From Fulvia fulva (lineage: Eukaryota > Ascomycota > Dothideomycetes > Mycosphaerellales > Mycosphaerellaceae), in the NCBI RefSeq assembly GCF_020509005.1, contig NC_063015.1, positions 1,178,001-1,242,000 of the forward strand: DNA of 64,000 bases, read 5' to 3'. Made by a program: the position numbers and the translations under genes. The notes under the pieces are model-generated. The model worked only from the letters and a program-made list of their open reading frames with translations, did no database searches and was not told where the DNA came from. Below are positions 34,804-45,721 of the stretch, piece after piece (positions within the stretch are counted from its first letter, which is position 1; every line of letters starts with the position of its first letter).

Positions 34804-37800
34804 ATGAGACAAGCTGGAGAGATCTGGCTCAAGATGAGGGCAAAGTACAGCAAGGTTCATGCTGCATATGCAATGACAGTTGTTCAAGAATTGATCAACT
34901 TCAGAATGATAGATGGCATGACCATCAGACAGGCCTGGGTCCACCTTGGCAATCTTGTAAGAAGGATTGCTGAAGTTGACCCAGCAGAGGCTCACTACAG
35001 AGAGCCTACAAGGAAGCTGAAGCATCTGCTTCAAGCCCTGCCTGAGGTGTATCTTGGGACCAAGAACACTATCCTGGCCTAGCCAGGACTGTCATATGAA
35101 GATTGTCTACAACTGCTTGAGTCACATGAATCCAGGCTGGAAGTTGCATCCAAGGAAACAGCAATGTTTGTAGGAAGAGGTTTCCAGGGCAAGATCACCT
35201 GCCATCTCTGTGATGGTGATCATGTGATCAAGGATTGCCCACACCTCTCTGGAGCCAAGCATGCTGTCAGGAAGGACAAGCTCAACAGAGGAAACACCTC
35301 TGTTGCAAAGAGACAATCATCACCACCGAGAACGAGGTCCCCATCCCCAAGCCTGAGGGACATCCTAGTGGTGATGAAGGACCTTACAAGGAAGAGCCTG
35401 TGCAACCCAGGAAGACTTATCAGACCCTGAGACACCATCAGAGGATGATGAAGTTGATGAGGTTGCCCATTCAACTGTGGAAGCCAAAAGCAAGTACCCC
35501 TCCTCAGAGTGGTTGCTTGACTCTTGTGCTTCATCCCATATGACTGACCAGGATTCACTTTTCAGGACCCTGAAACCTCTTCAGAAGAGGAAGTGGATCA
35601 AGGTTGGGGGTGGCTACCTACATGCCACACATGAGGGGAGTGCAGTGATGGGTGGTCCTTCTGGGAAGCAGATTGTCTTGAAGAATGTTTTGTTTGTTCC
35701 TGGCCTTGGAGTTAGCCTTGTCTCTTGGAATCAGTTCAGCCAACAGTTTGCTGTCCAACCGCCCAGTTTCACCCTCAAATCCCTTCCTGGAAAACCTGTT
35801 GTCCAGACAAAGCTGAGAGGGGGTGTTCCATTCATTCAAAGTGTTTCAGAGCAGCTTGAAGCTATGCCTCAAGCATATGCCTCTCTATAGGAGCATGACT
35901 TGGATCTGTCCAAGTTAGGTACACATTTTGAGTGTGAATTGGAACAGGCTATGACTGCCACTGAGTCCCAGGACCAGTGGGAGCTATAGCATAGAAGATG
36001 TGCACACCTTAGCAAGGGACTGCTAAGAAACCTGCATAGAGTCACTGACAAGAAAGATCCCATTCCTGTTCCTTCTGAACACCAGAACTGCAAGGTCTGC
36101 TCCCTTGCAGACATGAGGAAGTTCAAAGGACCTGCCACAGAGAGGAAAGGAGAGAGGCTGGCCCTCATCTCTATTGACATCTGTGGGCCTTTTCAAGGTG
36201 CAGTCTCAAGACTTGGCTTCAAGTACTGGCTTGAGATTGTAGACAACTTCTTGAGGAAGAAGTGGGTAGTCCCTTTGAAGGCTAGGAGTGATGCTCCTAC
36301 AGCTCTAAAGGAATGGAAGGTTCAGGTAGAGAACAGCTCAAGGTGTTTTCTATCTGCAATCCGTAGTGATGGTGCAAGGGAAATTCTTTCCTTGCTAAAA
36401 CAGTGTTTGTGCAACTTCCCCAACCTCCAAAAGACATTAGAGAGTACCAGAAGATTGGAGTAGAGGGGACTCCAAGAAAAGAAAAGGAAGAGGAACTTGT
36501 TCAGGAGGATCAACCTCAACAGCCACCTCAGCTTGCAGGCAACAAGAGGTCAAGGGGGGATGAAGATGATGGCTCTGCTGAGCATGAAGCCAAGCATCAT
36601 AGGGCATTGATTGCTCAGATGTTTCATCTTGATCCAACTATGAGCTGGGTTGAGGAAATCCTGAATGATGTGGAGGGATATGCATTTGCTGCTGTTAGGC
36701 AGGCCATAGCCTACCGGCAGGAAGTGCCAATCCCAAAGTCCTATAAGGAGGCAGTGGGAGACCCCAATTGGGGACATATGTGGAAAGAGGCAATCCAGAA
36801 AGAACTTATTGCCTTAGGAAGCAACAACACCTTGGATCCAGTTGTACTACCAAGGGGTGCAAACCTGGTTACATCTAAGTGGGTTTTTGATGTGAAAAGA
36901 ATGATCAGTGGAGCCATTGAAGAGTTCAAGGCAAGACTGGTTGTAAGAGGGTTTTCACAGAAATATGGTGTTGACTTTGAAAAGACCTTTGCACCTACTG
37001 TTAGGCATGATACCCTTAGGGTCTTCATGGCTGTAGTATGTGAGAGAGATCTTGAGATGCACCAGGTGGATGTGAACAATGCTTTCACCGAAAGCAGCCT
37101 TCTTGAAGACATCTACATGATCCCACCCCCAGGTGTCGAAATTCCACCAAATATGGTCTTCAAGGTCCTTAGAAGCCTGTATGGACTGAAGCAAGCAGCT
37201 AGAGATTAGAACAAGCTCTGTGTTGCCAAGCTAGAACAGATTGGATCCACCTAGTCCCAGGTGGATCCATGCCTACTCATCCACAGAGGAAGAGACATCA
37301 TGGTCCTCACCTATGTGGATGACATCCCCATTGCAGCTCCAAAGCTGTCAGATGTTCAGTGGTTCAAGGCTGAATTTAGAAGAGTGTTCAAGATCAAAGA
37401 TCTTGGGGAACCTGAGAAGATCCTTGGAATGAGGATTACAAGAAACAGGTCCCAAGGTACTGTAAAGCTTGATCAAGGACACTACATCCAAACTAACCTT
37501 GCCAAGATGGGCATCTCTCCAGAGAAGGCCACACCCACACTCTCACCTATGGACAGCTATGAGGATCTGAGACCTTCAGCTGCTATGGATGAGAGGTGCA
37601 ACAAACAGGAGTACCAGAGTTGCAATGGTACCTGGATGTGGCCAATGACAATGACAAGGCCAGACCTTGCTTTCCCCCTTGGAAGAATCAGCTCATATGT
37701 TGCTGACCCTTCAAAGCAACATCTTAGAGCCTTGAAGAAACTCTCCAGATATCTGAGATCATACCCAGACCTGGGCTTGATGTACAGAAGAGGAGGAGGT

Positions 37801-38313
37801 ATTCTCCAGGGATACTCAGATTCTGATTATGCCATAGACAAGGCAGACAGAGTCTCAATCCTTGGACATGTGTGGTTCCTTTGTGGATCACCTGTGTCCT
37901 GGATGAGTAGGAAGCAGAAGTCTGTTGCCACATCAACAATGGAGGCTGAGTTCATGGCCATGAATGCAGCAGCTAAGTAGTCACAGTTTCTTGCTGCAGT
38001 CCTTAGAGAGATGAGGTGTCCTGACCTGGTTGGAGAGTGTTCATTCCAACCTAGGATGAAGGCAAGCAGTACTGTTGATGAGCTGAGACCCGTGAAGCTT
38101 ATGGGTGACAACCAAGCAGCTTTGACCTTTGTCAAAAATGCCCATGTCCATGACAGGTCAAAGCATATTGATGTGGCATACTACTATGTCAGGAATCTCT
38201 AGTGGCAAAAGAAGATTGCAGTGGATTACTGCCACACAAAGGACATAGTTGCTGATGGGCTGACTAAGCCCCTCAATGGCCAGCAGTTTCAAAACTTTGT
38301 GAGGCAGCTCTAG
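34804..38313 (+). pseudogene. Copia-1 gag-pol remnant
   Basis: Order along the strand: gag (VVQELINFRMIDGMTIRQAW), zinc knuckle CHLCDGDHVIKDCP at about 35,194-35,235, protease with WLLDSCASSHMT near 35,510 (Cys in the place of the usual Gly), integrase zinc end and first catalytic part (NCKVCSLADMRKFKGPA; LISIDICGPF), then the deletion junction near 36,400, RT lead and core (SKWVFDVKRM, VDVNNAF, TYVDDI at about 37,306) and RNase H (STMEAEFMAMNAAAK; MGDNQAALTFVKNAHVHDRS). Stops seen, such as those at 35,080, 35,888, 37,207 and 37,978, are all TAG. The integrase core and its C-terminal region are gone, so the product cannot integrate on its own. Confidence 0.88.
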
Positions 38314-38356
38314 CTTGTATAAGGGATTGTTTGAGACCTTCTGACCTGAGTGGGAG

Positions 38357-38574
38357 TGTTGAGAATATGCAGGTCATAGGGTCAACATTGAGTGCTTAGG
38401 GGGATTAGTAATCAGGGCTTGCTAGTCAAGTCCTGAGTACAGCTGTCCCTCCTGAAACACCTACACCAACACCGGCGATACTGTATGTAGATACACGCTA
38501 TCCCATTGGGTCCTTCTTCGTCTTTGGTGTGATCCGCCGTCTTCCACTGCTGCGCAACTCGTACCTGTTTAACA
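38357..38574 (+). repeat. 3' LTR of Copia-1 (218 bp)
   Basis: Same sequence as 33,846-34,063 as far as I can read, flanked on the right by the AAGAA target duplication at 38,575-38,579. Confidence 0.95.
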
Positions 38575-40816
38575 AAGAAGAAGGTATAGAATGCCGAAGC
38601 TAAGAACTAGGCTCTATAGAAGGAGGTTAACGATCTAAAGACTTGACTCTAAGCTACTAAAGACACTATATAGAATAGAGGTAGGGGCCGCTCTAGTCGC
38701 CGACTCTCCTATTCACCTCCGCGCGAGACTTTACTCGAGTAGCTAATACGTAAGTATCGTAAAGCTACTAGTAGAGGCGGCGGCGGCGGAGGCGGTAGTG
38801 ACGATAATAACGGTAATAGTAATAACAACCGAGGACGTAATAGAAACCGTCTACGACCTAATAATAATAACGGTCGCGACTCTCGAGCGCGTAACACCCG
38901 TATATAGACTCCCCTAACCGAACTTTTAGAACGCCTATTTACTATTAACTATACTCTAATACGCGGTATCGAGGTTAGTAAGGGCGTGCCTAACCCGAAG
39001 TACTTTAAGAACGATAACGACCCTAACTTCGACAGTTAGTATAGTAGCGTACTTCTTAAGCTAACTATAACTACTTTCCGCTCCGAGGTAGACGGCCTAC
39101 GTTTTATATATAGATAGACATAGAGTGACCCTTAGAGAAGTATTAAGCCGAGGATCCCCGTGCCTAGATAATAACTATTTAACGAGTTTAAGACTAGTAA
39201 AGAACTACTAGATTAGATAACGCGCTAGTACGGCACCCGTAACGAAGGAACTAAGGCTATAGTTAATATCGCTACCTATAAGTAGGAGTAGGGCGAGACC
39301 TTTATTACCTTCTACGCTCGCTACTCGAAGCTACATACTTAGATAGAGTAGACCGACGAGACTAAGCTAATACTGTTTCGTAACCGCCTAAACCGTAAGT
39401 ACTTTATTAAGACTTTCGGCGATAGGGAAGTAGATAGACGCTTATACGATATATAGGATGTTATTAAGGAATATACGGTATTAGATAAGAGCTTCTACGA
39501 GACCGACCGACTATATCTATAGAAGGAGCGCCTACGTAGTAACCCTAATTCGAACAATAACGGCGTATAGGGCGGTAGTAATGCCGTAGGCGCCGTAGCT
39601 ACTAGTACGACCGCTATAATCGTCTAGCGACTACTATAATACGTAGGTATAAAGAAGAAGGAGGACCTACCGGTTCACTTATAGAACCTACCTTTATTGA
39701 ACCGTAAGTAGCGGGAGGACCTTAAGAAGTAGGGTAAGTACTACCGCTACCGTATAGGCTCGTACGTATTAACAAACCCCGAATGCCCGATATATAGTTA
39801 CGACGGCGACTACCGCCCTCTACGCCTACGAAACAACCCGAACCTTAGCTCCCTTACTACCGACCTATAGCAATAGGGGAATAGTACGACCGCTACCTAA
39901 GCGTAGTAGATAGCGGTTAGTAACCAAACTTTCTAAGATAGAAAGAGTATAAGATTAAGAGATATAGAATATAAGAGATAGACTATAGTAAGGAGCTTAA
40001 GATATCGGTATATATACTAGATAAACAATAACTAGCTATACACCCTTATATAGTATTACCCGTAATAATATAATATAAAAAGGCTCGCGGCCTTATAGAT
40101 TCTACCTCTACCTCTCTCTTTCTTAATTAGAAATTTATACGTAAATATATAACCCCCTTAATCCCTTTAACAAAGAACAGACAATTAATACTAGGAGATA
40201 GATCGGCTATAGCGCGTCAGATTATATATATAGCTCTTATAGACGTAGTTATCGGCGGTCATTACGAGTAAATACTATACTACGTTACCGACCTCGAATA
40301 CGATATCGTCTTTAGACTACCGTAGCTCTCCTCGTATAACCCGAACATCTTCTAGGAAACTAGCGAGGTGGCGTTTAGATCTATCTACTACTTCGGTCAC
40401 TATCTATATAACAAGACATCGACAATAGTATAATCCCTAAACTATATCGGTAGAACCTAGTAAACGAAATATAGACTAAAGCCCTTTACTAGCAAATTAG
40501 TAGGATTTATAGCCGGAGGGGCGGAGCTAAATATGTCCGCTCTAGAGGTAGATAAAGAGGTGGATTGCTAGGAAGTCTCGTAGCGCGTATAGGAGATATA
40601 CGCGTACCGGCCTAGGGCCGAGTACTTATATATTATGCCTACGGGGCGCGAGGATAACGACAATAACGATAATAGCCTTAAACTAAGCGCGATAGTAGCT
40701 AATGACCTAGATCAGTTCTTAAATAAGTAGTTTAACTACAATCCTAAAGAGAAGCTCCCGCCTATATACTACGATAAGAGACTAAGTCTCCTATATAGTT
40801 CGAGTAAGCTCGGAGG

Positions 40817-43800
40817 AAAAATGGCGACGACGACGGTAGTAGACGACCGAGAGTAAGGGGGAGACGAGTAGAGGACGCTCTATAAGAAGGCGGAAGAGAT
40901 AGTAGCGGTAGAAGAAGGGAGGTTTCCGGAGAGAGTACTAAAAGGAGTAATAAGCGAACTGCTCGGGGGACTAAAGGCGCTTAAACGACAAACAAGCACT
41001 ACGATCAACATAGCAATCGAGGTAGCAACACGAAACGTAAGAAATGACCCTTAAAGAGACCCGAGACAGACCTAGGGCCTAACGACCTAGGTAACAATCG
41101 CGAGCCAACCTACCCCCCCTTAAAGTATAGTACTACGAGTCTATATTACGGACTAGAAAGAGAAGGAAGAGATAGGAAAGATGACCGGGAGGGAGATAGT
41201 CGAGAAGATTAGAGTAAAGGGAATAGTAGGGGCAAGGGTAGATAATAAAGGGGTCAAGCTGTTTATAGTATACGTATAGGACAAGAAGGCCCTCGAAATA
41301 AACAAGGAGTAGACACTGAAGATCGGGAGTATAGCGAAAGTCTCCTATTAACAGTATATAATAATTACGTATAGGGCCCTACGAACCTTTGATATATAAA
41401 GGGATATACCAAACCTCTAGAGGCAAAACTAGGTAATAGTACTAGGACTATAGATCATAAAGACAGCGTAGGTCAAGAAGAAGATAGAGGAGGGCAAGAG
41501 GGCCTCCTTACTGATCTTATAGGTTGTAACACTAGAGCAAGCGAACAAGGTCTTAGACTAAGGGTTGTACTAGGACTTTAAGAGGCTAGATATAGAAATC
41601 TATTAGAGCAACTACAGAATCCTTCAATGTTTTAACTATTAACAGTACGGACATATTGCCCTAAAGTATAGCAAAGCTACACTAGTCTACTTATACTATA
41701 CTAGTGATCACGCGACCTAAAAGTGCTAAAAACGGAAGGAGGACATAAGATACGTAGTATATAGGAGAAAACACCCGGCATAGTCAAACTAATGCCTAGT
41801 TAGACTATTAGCCTAGTAGAGAGCGCGGGAAGCAAGGGTAACAACACTAACTAGGTTCCTAGTAGGTGAACAGAAACAACTAGAGAGAACCACCTATCCG
41901 AATAAGAGACCCCGGCTATAAGAGGAGCTATAGATAGTGCTAGCAATAGGGGGACTAACGTTCTTATACAAGGCAGCGTAGAGTAATAGACAAATAAGAA
42001 TCAACTAAATAATAGGGAGCTAACCCTAAAGGGAAGAATAGGAGGAGGGACGGGAAAACTAATAGCAAGACCAACAGTAAGACTAAACGGACCTAGACAT
42101 AAATATGTCCTAATGCCTCACACTAATAGACTATTAATCATTCAGTATAATGTAAATAGAAGCAAAGACAAGGTCTAAAGGAGCTTTCTACAAGCCTTAG
42201 ACCCGGAGGAACACTATATTATAGCAATATAGGAACTATAGATCAACCTATACTCTAGGATTCTATTAACTATACGAGACCCGAGATACTACGTAGTAAT
42301 AAACAGAACCGAGGGAGTCCTACGAACTTGTATCTATGTCAGTAAGAAGGTACTAGTAGAGGACTAGTAGGCCTAGCCGAAAACCGATAGGGATATCACT
42401 ATAGTATAGCTTAAAACAACTTAAGGCTAGGTCCTAATCTATAGCGTATACAACCTACCTCTAGAGTCTAGAAGCAGTATATAACTATACACGCTAGGAA
42501 GGCTCCCGGAAGCAATAGAATAACAAAACTATAACATCGTAATAGGAGATTTTAAGCTCTACTACCTAAAGTAGGGATCGGACTTTACCCTAGTATACTA
42601 CTTCTTAGTAGGGAGGCTTATTGGTCAGATAGAAACAGCCTAAATGGACTTGATTACGCTAAAGGGAACAGAAACTTAGGCTAGAAACAACAGTTCTAGT
42701 ACGCTAGACCTATACTTTATGTCCTACGCCTTAACACGACGGGTAGAAAGCTATATAGTTAATGACCAACTAGAGTCCTTATTAGACCACTATCTAATCC
42801 AAACCGACATCTAACTTATAGTTAAGGAGGAGAGGGAACCTAAGAGGAGGCTCTGCTAGAAGTAGGCCGAGTAGACACTAGTATAGTAGCGGCTAGAAGG
42901 CGAACTAGAACAGGTAAACATTAACAATATATATATAACGGAGGGAATTAACTAAGCAGTAGAGCAGCTAATAGAAGCTATACAAAGGGTAGCCCAGGCC
43001 TATATACCTAAGAAGAGATGGTCGCTATACTAGAAGCTATACTAGACACTAGAGTGTATAGCCAAAGTCAAGGAGGCAAGGAGAGCAAGAAGGAGATAGA
43101 AGCAACGACGTACCTAAGTAAACTAGGAAGCCTATAACAACGCGTACAAAGCAAAGACGGCGTAGATCAGAAGAGATAAGACGTAGGAGTAGAGGTCAAC
43201 TATAGGGATGATTATAGAACACCCGGAACAAATCTAGAGACTAGTAGAATAGGCTAGGAAACTAGACGAGGAACGAAACTCTCCGCCCTAGTTTCCCTTA
43301 ATATAGGACTAAGACGGGGAAACGCAAACTACTTCGATAGAGAAAGCGAAAGCATTCGTAGACCACTTCTTCGGGACTTAGGTAGAGGCAGACCTAAGCA
43401 ACATCCTAGGAATATATATTCCTCCGCTAAGGGAGGCTAACTAGTAAGTATCTACTATAGAGATCGGAAACATTATTAAGAAACTAAAGGGCAACAAAGC
43501 CCTAGGCCTAGACAAGATCCCTAACTGTTACCTAAAAGCTAGTAGTAGCCTTATTACTCTAGTACTTACGCCAATCTTTACCTAGTGTATAAAGTAGGGG
43601 TATTGCCTAAAGGCCTTTAGGTAATTACTAACTTACGTCCTAAGGAAACCCTAAAAGGAAGACTATACTAAATTAAAGTCATACAGACCAATTGCGTTAC
43701 TAAATATACTAGGGAAGCTCCTAGAGAAGGTCGTAGCTATAAGGCTTACCGGAATAGTAGAAGAACATAACCTCCTCCCGGTAACGTAAATAGGGGGGAG

Positions 43801-45721
43801 ATAAAAGAGATCTACCCTTATAGTAGTCGAACTGATTATAGAGCAAATCAGACACATCTAGTACTATAGTAACAATAAGGTAGCCTTACTGCTTTCACTA
43901 GACATATTAGGGGCTTTCGACAACGTGTCCTACGTAAGGCTCCTATATATCCTTAGAATGAAAAGTATCCTAGCCTAGATAGTACACTTTATATAGTCAT
44001 TCCTTAAGGACAGAACAACCTAGATCCTCCTAGGGTCCTTTAAAGCCCCGTAGACCCTAATTGCGAACACGGGCATCCTATAGGGCTCTATACTCTCCCC
44101 AATTCTGTTCCTCCTCTTTATAGCCGACCTGACCCCACTCCTAGAAATAGCAAACACCTTAGCATCGGGGTTCGTAGATAATACAAATATCCTAGCGTAG
44201 TCGGGGTCTATAGAGGAAAACTACGTACTCCTAGAGGAGAGACATAGACAATACGAAAAGTAGGCAAGAGAGTATAGGGCAAAATTCGTACCGGATAAGT
44301 ACTAACTCATCTATTTTAGTAAGGCAAAGACAAAACACAACTTAGTAGTACTAGTAAAAATCTAGGGGTTCGAGACCTATCCTATAAGGGAACTTAGAGT
44401 CCTTAGGATATAGCTAGACCCGAAACTTAGCTAGGGACCACAAGTGAAGAAGGCGTAAGCGAGAGCGGATACTAACAGACAATTAATCGAGAGACTCACT
44501 ACGTTAACCTAGGGGGCGACCTTCACAAAGGCCTAGACTATGTATAAGGCCATTATCAAGCCCGTAATGCTATATAGAGCAGTAATTTAGGCAGCGGAAA
44601 AACATATCCCGAAGAGAATTAAGGACCCCCTTAATAGAGCGTAGGTAGCCTACCTAAAGAGAGTACTAGGGGCATATAAGTTAACCCCTTATAGGACAAT
44701 AGAAATGGAATCAGGTACAGCCCCTATTAGAGAGTACCTCTAGGGCATGAGGTGTTAATACGTAGAGAAGACATTAGTATACCTAGCCTAGGGAACTATC
44801 TAAGTAGCTACTTAAAGGATAAGAACCTAGTAGGAGAGGAGGAGAAGACCTAACCGGCCATATATAATCCTATAGAAGGAAGCAGACCTAAAAACATCAC
44901 AGGAAATCCTAGCAGCCCTTAAATAGAGAGAAGCTCTAAGGGAGCAAGCTAACATAGGGGACAAAGGGAAAAAGAAGCAAAGCCAAGTAGAAAGGATCGT
45001 AGGTCACCTATAGGAAACGCGTTAGAACTAAAAACCGGTAAGGCTAGGAGCCCTACTAGCGGCTAGGACCTTCGGGAGGTATAACTACCTTATCTACAAA
45101 GACCTAAAGAGGGCGGAAGTAAGCATAGCTATCTAGATTTGCTCTAAGCACATTGGGCTAAGAGTATACTTGCACTAAAGAAGAGTCCTAGGATACGATT
45201 CTAAACGTTGCCCCTATAGCTACCTATCCTAAAACCCGGAGTATATAGTACTAAACTGTACTAAGTGGGTAAAGGGGAGAAGCTAGTAGAGGGCGAAGGT
45301 AAGAGACAGGCAATACTAGGCTATCATCTAGGACAGACAAGATATAAGGAGAGTGATAAGATAGATCCTTAACGAGGACTACCTAGAGTAATTCTCCCTA
45401 GCAGTAGAAACGGAAAGGTAGATAGAGAGGAGGGAGAGAGAGAGAAGAGCCGGGGAAACAGAAGGGAAAAAGGGAATCGAGAGGAGGACATCACTAGGGT
45501 TACGGGCAAGGTAGTTATAGGGTAATAACTATGACACTAGCGTACCCTAAAGGAAGGAGAACGAAAGGACAAGATAGGAAAGAACGAGGAGGGCAAAGAC
45601 GAGGAGGTTTTCATCCGTTAATCGGGTTTCCTACCTATATAAATAGACCTAAATAGCGAGAGACCTATATAGGCTATAGGGCACTAAAACAGGCGAATGA
45701 ATAATCTATCTATCTATATAG
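40817..45721 (+). mobile_element. LINE L1 (Tad1/I-like), near full length, RIP-saturated
   Basis: ORF1 begins at the ATG at 40,822 (MATTTVVDDRE) and ignoring TAG runs to about 42.1 kb, with a Cys-depleted zinc-knuckle block (LQCFNY-QYGHIALKYSKAT). ORF2 starts near 42,116 with an APE-type endonuclease (LLIIQYNVNRSKDKV; later a GDFK-like block), then RT: SYRPIALLNILGKLLEKVVA, LSLDILGAFDNVSYVRLLYI, a GSILSPILFLLFIADLTPLL block and GFVDNTNILA at about 44,168 (one Asp of FVDD now Asn). The 3' end is an (ATCT)n tail at about 45,703-45,721. The tail joins L2 sequence directly. Its own 5' leader is apparently at 29,791-29,855. Confidence 0.85.

Larger units (their letters stand above)
33846..38574 (+). 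mobile_element. Copia-1: young but defective Ty1/Copia element
   Basis: 4.73 kb with 218-bp identical LTRs, 5-bp TSD AAGAA, an iMet-type primer site right after the 5' LTR and a purine-rich GAGTGGGAG before the 3' LTR. Compared with Copia-2 it lacks about 0.6 kb in integrase (junction near 36,400). Pol is interrupted by TAG codons that would be Trp or Gln in relatives, for example after SLYGLKQAARD. It sits inside a RIP-dead Gypsy gag gene. Identical LTRs mean recent insertion, so the stops and deletion were probably already in its RNA and it was mobilised by another copy's proteins. Confidence 0.93.
32641..40816 (+). mobile_element. Ty3/Gypsy gag-protease half, RIP-saturated, split by Copia-1
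   Basis: With Copia-1 (33,846-38,574) removed, the plus strand reads a coiled-coil gag head (KIDFIELFEFKLEENLGGDL; EVEKKFREANNLYKQFSEIY), an Arg/Gly/Asn-rich stretch at about 38,760-38,890 (RGGGGGGGSDDNNGNSNNN), a retrotransposon gag domain (ETFITFYARYSKLHT; KLILFRNRLNRKYFIKTFGD) and a retropepsin-like region near 40,240-40,420 (YYVTDLEYDIVF-LP-LSSYNP). It stops at 40,816 where L1 begins. TAG codons are everywhere. 32,641-33,280 may hold the 5' LTR and leader but I could not match it to the LTR at 26.6 kb, so whether this half and the 26.6-29.4 kb half were one element is inference. Confidence 0.7.

Noticed and set aside
38709..38897. Leu/Arg/Pro-rich minus-strand frame
   Set aside because: Antisense of the GGC-repeat in the Gypsy gag RGG region; low-complexity artefact.
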